Below are positions 1 through 10,483 of a stretch of DNA of 64,000 bases, piece after piece. Origin of the DNA: Myrica gale. Taxonomy: Eukaryota; Streptophyta; Magnoliopsida; Fagales; Myricaceae. The notes beneath the pieces are model-generated. The model was not told the origin of the DNA. It searched no databases and saw nothing but the letters and a program-made list of their open reading frames with translations. The stretch is from assembly GCA_963930655.1 (NCBI GenBank), contig OZ005614.1, positions 1,240,001 to 1,304,000 on the forward strand. The letters run 5' to 3'. The first letter of the stretch is position 1. Every line of letters begins with the position of its first letter. The translations under genes and the position numbers were made by a program.

Positions 1-323
1 GTATAATTGAGTCGTGGTTGTGTTGTAGCTAGTGCAATCTCTTCCTAACGTGATTGTATATTGATAATAACTCTAGCTATGATGACTTTATAGATGTTAC
101 TCTGGTTGACCCTGCCTTTCGCTTTCATCAATACTTCACAAACGTAAGGACACAAATTTGTTGCAAGCATATAGAAAACCAATAGACGAATTATGTGAGA
201 TGAGTTATCAGTGAACCTCTGGGAATAGTTACACCTCTCTTTGTCTAGGAGATTACTTATTTTCTTAGTTGCAAATACCTTTATTAGGTGTAAACTAATT
301 ATTTCTATGTTTGTTGTTTGTAG

Positions 324-381
324 TGCCATCCTAGGTGGAGATTCACGTATCCACGTAGAAGCTTCTCTCAGGCAATGTTAG
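324..381 (+). CDS. Possible terminal exon of an unidentified gene
   Basis: A pyrimidine-rich tract ending in TTTGTAG lies just before 324 and looks like a good 3' splice site. In one frame the following bases read ILGGDSRIHVEASLRQC and end in TAG at 379-381. The next 300 bases are T-rich and look like a 3' UTR, with an AATAAG-like signal near 635-645. Bases 1-323 hold no convincing coding sequence and would then be intron. I do not recognise the peptide, and the frame is a guess because the upstream exon lies outside the window. Confidence 0.25.
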
Positions 382-1574
382 GTGGATGTGCTTCAGATCC
401 ACCGTTTTTTTGTTTTGAACTAATGTGAAAGGATTGGCTTGGGAATGGCAGTTGCTCTGATCTGGTGTACCGTGCTGGAGTTAATGTAGCTTTTAGAAAC
501 TGTTGTTGCTTGCGCAGCATGCGGGGAGTTGGATTTTATGCTATTAGGAGTTGATTTTTTGGTTTCTGACATTGATTTGCAGTATTTCTATTAATTAGAG
601 CTGTGTTTATTTTAATCATTCATATTGAACTTAAAATAAGGGCCTGTTGTCTTATGCTGCTAGAATATTTTATGCCCATACAAATCTGATCCCTGCATTT
701 TGAAGTTGCAAGCGATCTTTTTTGAGACCTGATTAGAGCATTGCAAGAGCCTTCAGAGGGCTAGTTCTGTATCATATAATAATAATAATAATAATAAACT
801 TTAAAATCATTTTTTATCACAATAAATATAAAGAAATTTCCTCAAATTGTCCCTTTTTTTTATCATTTTCTCACTGAAAATTCAACATCTTAACATTATT
901 TTTTAATTTTTTACTATTTTTTGGACAAAATTTAATAAAACTCTAATCTACTTGACTAAAAATTCTTAAATGCAAATAGACCTTTAATTTGCGAACATAC
1001 CCTTCGTAAATACTTGGGAGGTTTTGTTGGGCCAATAAGCCTGAGGTAGAAGCGTAAGTGACGGGGTGATGGGTTTGGGCTCGTTCTATTCTAATCCATG
1101 TCCGGGCCTTGAATAGTGGCCTGCGTTTATCTCAACTGGGTTTCTTTCATAATTCTGCTGGAGGGCCCCAGTAACCTTCTTAAATAAACAATCATATAAA
1201 TCAACAATTTTCCCACGCGCGATGGATTAACGGCTTCAAAATCTTGGGCAGCATGATTTTCACAAATGGAATAAACTAATTGCGTAACACTATCATGTGT
1301 TTCAACGTAAATTGCCACTCTCCAAGAGTGGCTACTAAATCAACTTGGGCCATGCGTTCGTCTATAGGATAAAAAAGAAGTAAAAGATGATTTTTTTTTT
1401 CCATGTGCTCTGTTTTTCTCTTATGGCCCGGCCAGGATCCGCTCTGTAGGGCCGAGAATCTAGCCACCTCACTTCATTCCCACGGTAACTAGTATTTCGT
1501 ACACACATACGCACATTCCTAATTTGCACTTAAAAAATTGGTTCCGAGCTCACAATTTTGGGGGTCTTTTAGAT
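382..1574. other. Intergenic, AT-rich; no gene seen
   Basis: The first 300 bases are probably the 3' UTR of the gene ending at 381. A short TAA/AAT microsatellite lies at about 776-797. The rest is AT-rich with only short random reading frames. Confidence 0.4.
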
Positions 1575-1785
1575 GGGAAATGATTCAGGGAATCACTTAA
1601 TGGGTCTTACCAGGCTATTAGATGGATGACAACACATTAATAAATCCATTCAATGGTCTATATCACATCCAATTTTTTTTTCATTTTGTATTTTTTTACA
1701 TTTTAATAGACTATTGAATGAATTTATTAATGTGTTGTATGACCTATTAGGATCCATTAGTTAATCCTGAGGTAATCCGAGTCCC
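1575..1785. mobile_element. MITE with long inverted ends and 8-bp target duplication
   Basis: Two inverted arms of about 90 bases share a core: ACAACACATTAATAAATCCA near 1629 and its imperfect reverse complement near 1716-1740. The outer ends read GGGAAATGATT and the complement of GGGACTCGGATT. The element is bracketed by TTTTAGAT at 1567-1574 and 1786-1793; with a preceding C on both sides the match is 9 bp. The size and 8-9 bp duplication fit a hAT- or Mutator-type MITE. Confidence 0.6.
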
Positions 1786-2002
1786 TTTTAGATTCTCTAT
1801 CTCCAACGCACAAAACACTCTTTTCCAGGGGGGAGAATATAAAATGCCTGAAACCGAAGGCTGTTGAGCTCTTATTTAGAGAAGTCAAACTAATGTCGCC
1901 AACTATACTTGGAAGTAAAAACTTGGGTATTTCCAAAATTATTATTCTCTTTACGTTAGTTTGTTTGATAACGTTAATATTCTTGTGATTGCAGGCTCTA
2001 CT

Positions 2003-2248
2003 GTTATGTTTGCTTAAGTTCTCAAAAAGTTTTCAAAAAATTCTCATTCACTTTTTCATCAATTCCAATACATTTTTATCAATCTCAATAATTTTTTCAT
2101 CAATTTTAATACCTTCTCATCAATCTCAATAACTTTTTACAAATTTCAACAGCTTTTAACTAACTTTTCTCCAATCCCAAGAGAATCTACACTACTTCCA
2201 AAAAAACAAAAAAACAAAAATTATTTTGAGAACTAAACCAAACATAAC
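2003..2248. mobile_element. MITE, terminal repeat GTTATGTTTG
   Basis: The element starts with GTTATGTTTG and ends with CAAACATAAC, an exact inverted match. The interior is a run of A/T-rich phrases resembling ATCAATCTCAATAA. A related copy lies in the opposite orientation at 53147-53348. No clear target duplication was found. Confidence 0.55.
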
Positions 2249-2639
2249 CTAAAAAGTGGACTTTATGCATGTTAACAGTCCGAAAGGACACGTCAATCTC
2301 TAATCTTCTTCATGGAAGTGCCCAGAGAATAGCACAAACAGTACTTCAATGAATTTAAATCTCAGATTAAGACCAAGTTAACATATTTGACTCACTCGTA
2401 TGGAAAAGGTTCTAGTTTTAATTATTTCGGTTTTTCCTATAACGTTCTCGTTATTTTCTTCGTTTGGAGGCAGACAGCTCATTTATGTTGTAATAGGTGA
2501 TGACTGCATCATGTGTTGCTGTCTCGTATTAATGCCACTGAGAGTTGAATGTGAACCGGGTCATGGAATTAGATTTGGATACTTAGCAATTTACTGTCAT
2601 AATTATATAGTACAATTTGAAAAGAGATAGACATAATAA

Positions 2640-2842
2640 GTGAACTATATATTATTTAATATTGTTCATGTAAAGTTTTGGACAACATAGACATTACAAG
2701 GATCAGAATCTTATACAATTTCCTACCCGAATTGCATGGGGAGAGATAGACCAAGCAAGTGTACCCCATAATATTTAATATTGTTCATGTAAATTTTTGG
2801 GTAGCATGAATCCTACAATGGGGTTCATTTGCTCGATCTATC
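2640..2842. repeat. Diverged tandem repeat, period about 122 bp
   Basis: The phrase AATATTGTTCATGTAAA occurs at about 2658 and again at about 2780 with similar surroundings, which indicates an old local duplication. A related phrase (CAATTTCCTACnCGAATT) recurs near 29380, so this is probably a piece of a dispersed repeat. Confidence 0.35.
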
Positions 2843-3193
2843 TAGGGGTGGGCAAAAAACTCGTGACCCGACGACCCGAACCGGACTGACCCGTTTTCAA
2901 CCCGATCAGGGCGGGTTTAGGCGAGTTCAAGTTTATATGTGAAGAAAAACCGGATTTTGGGTTCGGGTATAATAACAAACCCGACCTATTACCCGAACCA
3001 TAAACCTAATACCTTCAAATGAGGCCGGGGTGGGCAAAAAACCCGTGACCCGACTATCGGAACCGGGTCGACCCGTTTCCGACCCGATCGAGGCGGGTTT
3101 AGGTGGGTTCGGGTTTATATGTGAAGAAAAACCGAATTTCGGGTTCGGTTAAAAAATTCAAACCCGACCCCGAACCCGGTTTGCCCAACCCTA
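2843..3193. mobile_element. Non-autonomous hAT-like element, TSD GATCTATC
   Basis: The ends read TAGGGGTGGGCAAA and, at the right, TTTGCCCAACCCTA, which are inverted repeats with one mismatch. The 8-bp duplication GATCTATC lies at 2835-2842 and 3194-3201. An 8-bp duplication with T-A-GGG ends is typical of hAT elements. The interior is two direct copies of a GACCCG/CGGGTT-rich unit starting near 2845 and 3028, so the element carries an internal duplication. It encodes nothing. Confidence 0.8.
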
Positions 3194-3579
3194 GATCTAT
3201 CTCTCTTTAAATTGCACAATATAATCTAGACAGAAAATTGCAGGGGATCTTCATCCACCTTACAATAGCCACCTTTTGTGTTTATTTTTTTTCTAATTGT
3301 ATGATGCAATTCATGTAAGAAATTATAGAGAATCCTGATCTAAAATCACGCATGGTAGAAGGAAAGACAAAAGTTAAAGTTGATTAGAATTCTCCAAAAT
3401 TCAATAATAAATACGTTGAATTTATATAAATTTAATAAATTCAATATTAAAGAAACGTTGAGAAACTTCTGAAAGTAATAAATACGGATGCTATTAATGA
3501 AATCAAAATAAAATATGTTATATATATTTTTTATATCCTACAAAATTAGATGATCCTAATGCGGTCAAAATAGCTTACT

Positions 3580-4534
3580 CAGTGGCGGAACCAGGACCAA
3601 AATTCAGGGGGGTCGAATTCTAAAGACGAAATGATAAAAAAAAATTTTTCCTTTATAATGCTAAAAATTATTTTACAATTACAATATCAAAAATTAAAGA
3701 CTAAAAGCATTAAAAATATTACAATACATGTACCCAGTGGTGGAGCCAGAAACCCAATTAATGGGGGGGGCAAACTTTTTAAGGAAAAATGACAAAAAAT
3801 TTTTTTTTTACTACTTAATGCAAAAAAGTCTGAAGTTCTAAACTTAGTGCTTCCCTTTGCTCCATGCAATGACACATTTGTCTACCTAAAAGTGCAAAAT
3901 ACTCATCCGCCTCATGATATTTTGGCAATCAACTTTTTCTTCGTTTTTTTTCTTTCATTCTTTGACTAAGTTAACGTCCATACATAGTGGATATCTAAGT
4001 CCACATAATATTGTACCTCTGAATAGAGGAAACAACACCTGGCTCTTATGATCAGACATCGAGACTTTCACAGACACCCAGCGAGGGTATACCCAGGAAA
4101 GAAAAAAAGTGGGTCGCGGGAACAACCTGCAACCGTACTATCCAAATAATTGAACAATATTTTTTTTTGCAAAAAGTTACAATAGGAGCTTTTAAGTTTT
4201 TTTTAATATAATATGCAAAAATAAGGGAAAAAAGTAAAAAATGAGAGAGTGAGAGGTGTGAGGACTGATGGTGCCAGTTTAGCTCATTTCTGCTGTGTGG
4301 ACTGATAGAAAATGTCAGACGATGTTATTGCAGTTTTCTGGGTCAGGGGTATCGGGCCCAGGCTTTATGTGTAAAACATATGTATAGTTGGTCTGAGCCT
4401 GAGCTTCAGGGGTATCGGGTCCAGACCAACTTAATTTTTTTTTAAAAAAATAATAATAAAGTAATGAAAAAAAAAAAATTGTGGCGTGAGGGGTAGCGAC
4501 CGCCCAGGGTCGCTACCCCTTAGTTCCGCCTCTG
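3580..4534. mobile_element. Non-autonomous hAT-like element, TSD AGCTTACT
   Basis: The left end reads CAGTGGCGGAACCAGG and the right end GTTCCGCCTCTG, inverted repeats with a mismatch. The 8-bp duplication AGCTTACT is at 3572-3579 and 4535-4542. A second diverged copy of the left end (CAGTGGTGGAGCCAG) lies inside near 3735, which suggests nesting or internal duplication. No transposase frame was found. Confidence 0.75.
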
Positions 4535-4935
4535 AGCTTACTAACAGCCCTCCAAAAAATATTAGATGATCATAAATAATGCAGTCAAAATAGGTTACTA
4601 TAGAAGCCTTCTTTGACAGTACTGGACAAAAATGAAGAAAGGAGCACGTTATAAGTGAAACTTCTTCTCCGACATATATATTGAATGATGTTGTGAACTA
4701 CCTTTGCATCATATGCTGTTACAGATGAACGCTATGATATGTACGCAGTCGAAGTAAGTGACCCGACATATATATTGAATGATGTTCAAGGAAACCGGTA
4801 TCAGTAATCATCAGTAAACCGGTACTAGTAAGGGTCAGTTATTTGTTCGGTGTCATTGTCAAATATAGGCCACCATGATTAACGGTGCACGTGCCGGTTT
4901 AATCAAACCGACGCCTAATCAGCTCTACTACACAG

Positions 4936-5232
4936 TAGGGCTGTCCAAGTTCCGGTCCGATCCGACCTTCGATTTCTCCGGTTCAGTTTGGGTCATGCCA
5001 TTTTGGGCCGGTTTTGGGGTGGACTGTGCCATTTTGGGCCGGTTTTGGGGTTGGACCGTGCTATTTTGGGCCAATTTCCAGTTTGGAGAGGTATACTCCG
5101 GTCTAAGTCCGGTTTTCCACATGGATAACCCGAGACCGGTCCGAAGTATACCGGTCTCGGTCCGATTTTGACAAAAACCGGTCTGGTTCCGGTCCGGGTG
5201 GTCCGGTTAGGCCGGTTTGGTGGACAGCCCTA
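4936..5232. mobile_element. Non-autonomous hAT-like element, TSD CTACACAG
   Basis: The inverted ends are TAGGGCTGTCCAA and the complement TGGACAGCCCTA. Perfect 8-bp duplications CTACACAG lie at 4928-4935 and 5233-5240. The interior is rich in CCGGT/ACCGG words, including a repeat GGGCCGGTTTTGGGGT. The open frames across it are fortuitous. Confidence 0.85.
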
Positions 5233-5460
5233 CTACACAGTGTGCGCAAGTCCAAAAGTTCATTTGAATTTGCCCCCACCCCGTCGGCTTCTATGGGAAC
5301 TCTTACGTTGGGTGTCTGTCTTCCAGGGTGGAAAACTTGTGTCTTTTCCTTCTTTCGGAGGGGTCCAATGGACTTTCGCCAGCATTATCAAATTTAGACA
5401 TGCTTGGGATCCCGCTGGGATCCCAAAATACATAAGAGTGCTTGAGCGGTCGTTGAGCGC

Positions 5461-5676
5461 CGCTCGAGCGCTCTATGGCCAGCAGGATTTCAGCGGGATC
5501 CCAAACATTTTTCTATCAAATTTTTCCATTGACGTAACGCGTAGAGACAACTCCTCGCATTCGACGACCGCTCGAACGCTCTATAGCCAGCAGGATTTCA
5601 GCGGGATCCCAAGTATTTTCCTATCAAATTTTTCCATTGACGTAACGTGTAGAGACAACTCCTCGCATTTCTCTGT
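5461..5676. repeat. Tandem duplication, two 108-bp units
   Basis: A unit beginning CGCTCGAGCGCTCTATGGCC is repeated from 5569 with a few substitutions. Both copies carry AGCAGGATTTCAGCGGGATC and CATTGACGTAACG. The period is 108 bases, a multiple of 3, so a 192-codon frame stays open across it. That frame starts inside a hAT element and is not considered a gene. Confidence 0.75.
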
Positions 5677-5955
5677 CGTAAGCCCACTGCCACTCGATTC
5701 TGTTTCCAAAAGCAAACAATATTTGGAATTCGATCAGGCTTCCTAATTATTCAAAGCTGGAATAAACATTAAGAACGACATAGGCCCATCATAAATGTGC
5801 TTTTCGTTTTAAGCCCGCCCAGCATCTACGACTACGCTTTTGTTTTTTGCTTCTCTACACCACCAACCATCCAGGCTACCCCAGAGGCCAAATCAATCGA
5901 ACGTGAAGCTATACCAAAAGTAGATGAAAACTACAATAGTTACGGCTCAAAATTT

Positions 5956-6026
5956 GCGTTTGCCGGGAGTCGAACCCGGGTCTATTGCTTGGAAGGCAAT
6001 TATCCTAACCGTTGGACTACAAACGC
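5956..6026 (-). tRNA. tRNA-Gly (anticodon TCC)
   Basis: On the minus strand the acceptor arm GCGTTTG pairs with CAAACGC at the other end. The anticodon arm TTGCC-TTCCAAG-CAA places TCC in the loop. The T arm is CCGGGTTCGACTCCCGG, which also carries the pol III B box. The A box (TAGTCCAACGG) is present and there is no intron. A T run follows the 3' end on the minus strand (AAATTTTGAG), consistent with pol III termination. The sequence is close to standard plant cytosolic tRNA-Gly(TCC). Confidence 0.95.
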
Positions 6027-7371
6027 TTTGCGATCAACGATTTCTCAATTTTTTTAACGAACGCCAGATGCATCTCTCACAACCTGTTTCTTTCTTTTCT
6101 ATTTGATCCCACTTCAGGCCTCATGATGGACTGGGCTCAATTCGATTCGGGTAACCCGGCAGTCCATTACTTAACATGTAAAATGAGCAGCCAAGCCTTG
6201 GCCCTTGAGAAACATTTCTGCCGTTCTAACTTTTGACCGAGCCTTCGAAGTCCAAACAACGTCGTTTTCTATTTGCTGCTTAAACCCATTGGACCCGAGT
6301 TCTACTAAGTTCATTAGAAGTTTTTTTGAATTAAGCGATTGGCGGGCTGGGTCCTAATTGGCAACTTAGACTTCTTGAACTTGACCAAATGTGCCCAAGT
6401 TCCTCAAGTCCGGCCCAGTTTCAACTGAAAAGGGTCCATTTAACTGCTACTAAAGTTCCCAAAAAAAAATCCAGTGGAGGAATATGCCATTTTAAAAAAG
6501 AAAAAAAAAGTGTCAGGAGGATGAGACAATTTTTTTTTCTGGACATCCTTAAAAGGCTTCTTTAATGAGACGAGGAAGATGGCGGTGGTGGGAGAGGGAC
6601 AAAAAGAAGGACAACATGAAAAAGCAAACAATCTAAAGAAAACTTTATATGGTTTGATTTCAAAACTATAGGAGAGAGGCAAGATTTTGGCGGACCTTAA
6701 ATGCCTTTCTGTTGGAGGCCCATGCAGCGCCTTATACTATATAATAAGGGTAGGTGACCTAACATGCAGGATGAAACAAAGGGAAAAATGGTACAGCCAT
6801 TTCCCAGTACTCTGCCATACTTCCAACTTTGAATAAGCTGGAAAAAGTTCTTCAGGATCATTCTTTATCTGAAAGCCTGGGCCTGGTACCACCGACATCC
6901 TTACCAAAACTGTCCAGCACAACTCGTTGGCCGTTGGGTCCCACAGTGGTGCCCCGCGAATATCTCCTCAAATTTTAGCGCTGACTTCCACAAATCTTAA
7001 GAAGCTTCTGTTTAATAAACTATTGATAATTTGATATCCCAGTTATTATTTTTTTATTACGAAATTGAGATTTTGTTATAATTATAATATTTATTGTAAT
7101 ATGAAAAAATATTTATTTCCTATATTATCTATCTAATACGCGTACTAATACAGTTTTTTAATGGAAGAGACTCCATGAACTCTATGATATTATAATTGGC
7201 CCTACCAATTATTGCGTGGTTTTGTCCCCTCTGGGCCTCCATGCTGACATCGACCTCGTGAAAATGTGGGCTCATTGCCCAAAACACCCTTTTTGTTTCT
7301 TTTGAATGCTCCCCATCCGATCCTGCGCATATGCTATGGAGTACTGTAGACTCTGTTAGACTTAGGTGGTG
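6027..7371. other. Intergenic; no gene seen
   Basis: AT-rich DNA with homopolymer A/T runs near 6463-6540. Short frames here have no recognisable protein content. The first part contains the 5' flank of the minus-strand tRNA gene. Confidence 0.4.
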
Positions 7372-7374
7372 TTT

Positions 7375-7573
7375 GTTTGTGGAAATATTGAAGTTTTGGA
7401 AATTTTGGGTATTGAATTTTGTGAAAAAGTATAGTATTTTATGGAAAAGTGAGGAGAGAGAATATTTAATTGAATAATATAATATTATTTTATAATTTAA
7501 TGAGGAGAGAGGGATTATTTTATGATTGTTTGAAAATTTTGAGGTGTGAAAATTTTGGGAAACAAACGCCCCC
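7375..7573. mobile_element. Harbinger-like MITE, TSD TTA
   Basis: The left end GGTGGTGTTTGTTTGTGG and right end AACAAACGCCCCC form an imperfect inverted repeat. TTA flanks both sides (7372-7374 and 7574-7576). The AT-rich interior has paired GAGGAGAGAG motifs. The 199-bp length and TTA duplication fit a Tourist/Harbinger-type MITE. Similar elements lie at 51946-52140 and 57049-57246. Confidence 0.65.
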
Positions 7574-8024
7574 TTAATCAAACGAAACGGGTGGAAAATT
7601 GGTAAAAAGTTAGGCCGCGGATTTTATAAAAATACTTTTAAATTTTTTTATTTAATAATAAGACAAATTTGTTACCTCCAATATTTATATCCATATGACC
7701 CAGTTTGGTTAGATTTGATATTTCAAATTTTTCAGAAAGTGGGTTAAAATGCTCATAAGTTTGCCGATATTTACCGAGCTTAATTGGTACTTAATTCTTT
7801 TTTAAATAATTAAAAAAATTCGGACACTCATTCACTCATCGTTGGTATCTAATTAATGAAAAATGAATAGTTAAATAATACTAGGTAAGTCATAAATATT
7901 AGAGTAATTTTTTGAAATTTCTTATTCGTATTTTTGTAATTTAAAGACAGATAAATATGGATATTATTATAAAACTATGTCTAAAACTTTAGATAAATAA
8001 TATTAAATGGTGTTGGGTCCACCC

Positions 8025-8026
<2 letters not shown>

Positions 8027-8060
<34 letters not shown>
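8027..8060. repeat. (TA)17 microsatellite
   Basis: Uninterrupted alternating TA directly before the tandem duplication that begins at 8061. Confidence 0.9.
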
Positions 8061-8063
<3 letters not shown>

Positions 8064-8290
8064 AATTATAAAGAATATTGATCGGATATATTAATTAACA
8101 TGCCCTGCTCCGATTGATTCTAAGTGCAAAGGCAGATCAACGAATAAGAAACCTCTACGACATTTATATTATATATATCAAATTATAAAGAATATTGATC
8201 GGATATATTAATTAACATGCCCTGCTCCGATTGATTCTAAGTGCAAAGGCAGATCAACGAATAAGAAACCTTTACGACATTTATATTATC
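8061..8290. repeat. Tandem duplication, period 117 bp
   Basis: The block starting TCAAATTATAAAGAATATTG at 8061 recurs at 8178. The copies differ essentially at one base (CCTCTACGAC versus CCTTTACGAC), so the duplication is recent. It abuts the (TA)n tract, suggesting slippage or break repair. Confidence 0.9.
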
Positions 8291-10483
8291 CAATTGCTTG
8301 GTAAACTTCCCTTTTAAATTGGTTGAAAATCTGTGTCTTGTTAAAGCACGTAATTAGCTTTCTGCATAGATCAGTATTCCAGGGTACGTGCATTTAAAGA
8401 CTCATTCTTTAACAAATACTCGCTGAGATATTTTAACCTGCCAACCAACCTGGCCGACACATGCACTTAATCGATATTTATTTTTCCCTCACCGCAGATC
8501 TGCTTCTGCTTCTGCTTCGACGCAAACTCTTCAACTAAAGAGGGAAAGAGGGGGGGCTTGAATTATCGAGGGAAAATAATATACCAGAAAATAAGATTTT
8601 TTTTTTTTTTTCTGAACAAAAGACCTTGTAAAATCGTTTACGACTTGCCGTTTGGTTTGTTTATGGGGATTAGGAGCTTATGGCAGTTATTGTCGATTAT
8701 CGAGTTCTCGGACATAACGATTTTGGGCCGCTGAAGGCGCTGATGGCTCCACACAAGGCCTAATGGCTAATGCCCCCATGATCAACGGAGATGATTAGTA
8801 GCACATACCCATCAAAAAGGGGATAATTAGTGAAAGATCCAAATCAGAAGTCAGTTTAATGTCAAATCGAGTTTAAAGTTTTCATCCAAAAAAAACCAAA
8901 GATAACATGTTTCTGGCAATTTTTATGGAAGCGGTCAACCAAGTCAACGGTGACAACAAGACAGATTTGTTTGTCCAAAATTTTGAAGTCCAGAGTTTCT
9001 AACAAAATAAACATGATTCAATATTTCTAACTTTTACACATATATTTCAAACTTTTCACAAACTTTAATAAATTTTAATATTTTTAAGAATATACCCAAA
9101 AATTTCGATAAACAAACCTTCCGATCTCACGGACCAAACAAAACTTTGAATATGTTATACCTCCACCTCAGAGTCTTCAGAAAAAAAAGAAGTAGAAAAT
9201 TTTATTATAAAGATATAGAATACTGTAACGCGTGAAGAAGAAATTATGGATGGGGTTAGGTAACATACAGTGGACTATTTAACATACCCGAAACTTTTCT
9301 GTAATTTTCATTAAAATTATATTTAAGATACAGCCTGTAATAGAGTTTGGATGCACCCCCGACTTATTGTCAACCCGCTACCCTACTCTCAATTACATAT
9401 TAGCAAAAGACACAGAAAATACCAAATACTCTCTCTCTGTGTGGGCAATCGCTGTTTGTTGCTCAGTAGGCTGATAAAGATGCCTTAAGGCTTAAGGAGA
9501 ACCTTTTATTTCCTTTTGAGTCTAACACTGTTCTTGATAGAAATTGACCTGTCCTTGGTTTTGTGGGGTCCCTCATTAGTCTTCTATTCCAGCTAGCTTA
9601 TCTCTTTCTGTCCTTTTGAAAATGCTTTTTCTTAAAGGTTGTTTGGTTGTGCAGAAAATAATGACTATACTAATTTTATTTGAGCACCGTCTTCCTGCTT
9701 GCTCAATGCTTCGTTTAGCATTGATCTTTAGAGATTGGGCTCAACATCAACTTGCTCAGCTTGTTTGGCCTTTAAGGCTTATCTGGGAACGAGGCAACTG
9801 GGTGAAGTCCACCCGACTAAACGCGCGCACGTCACGTTGAGCGGATAGTCAACAGTGCATGCAGCCCCATGTGACAGATTATTACTACCGCGCGCCATGT
9901 GCTAAAACCCGAACCCCGAGGCCGGGACTTCAAAATCTTTTTTTTTTCCTCCACAATATCTTAAAAATAACGTTTCAATTCACTTCCCCCTCCCTTATTT
10001 ATACGCGTTTCAATTCAATTAACACCCATTGTTTGATATTGGTCCTCCTATTGATTTTTCAACCGGATTTGTGGGGGCTCAAGTAGCCCCATTTACTTTC
10101 AAATTATTGAGATCAATAAATGTGTGGCTATTATTTTCCTTTGAAAATACGAATTTAAAAAAAGAGAGAGGAATGGGTGTGTATAAATATAAGATACAAG
10201 AATAGATCAACGACAAGTAATTGGGTTAATTTCACCGATAAAATTAATATTTTTGTAAAATTTTGGATCAAATTATAACTTAAAACAAAAAAGAACTATC
10301 TGATATATCAATTGATGAATTATTCTAATTTTAAATAATTCATATTAGTAATATTTATAATAGTGTATAAATCAGTTAGCTAGTGATAATTTATGGTAAT
10401 ATCTACTAATAGAGTGTTTTTATTTCTTACTGCTTAAACTCGTGGTTAGTATCCACGTCATTGAACAATTATGTAGCCCAGTC
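8291..10483. other. Intergenic; no gene seen
   Basis: About 2.2 kb of AT-rich sequence. A diverged MITE-like stretch with AAACTTT/AAAATTT phrases lies near 9000-9150. Short frames near 9616-10086 have no recognisable content. Confidence 0.4.

Noticed and set aside
45-329. 94-codon minus-strand frame at the left edge
   Set aside because: No recognisable protein; the plus strand here looks like an intron ending at a 3' splice site.
5168-5746. 192-codon plus-strand frame
   Set aside because: It begins inside a hAT-like element and runs through an in-phase 108-bp tandem duplication; no recognisable protein.
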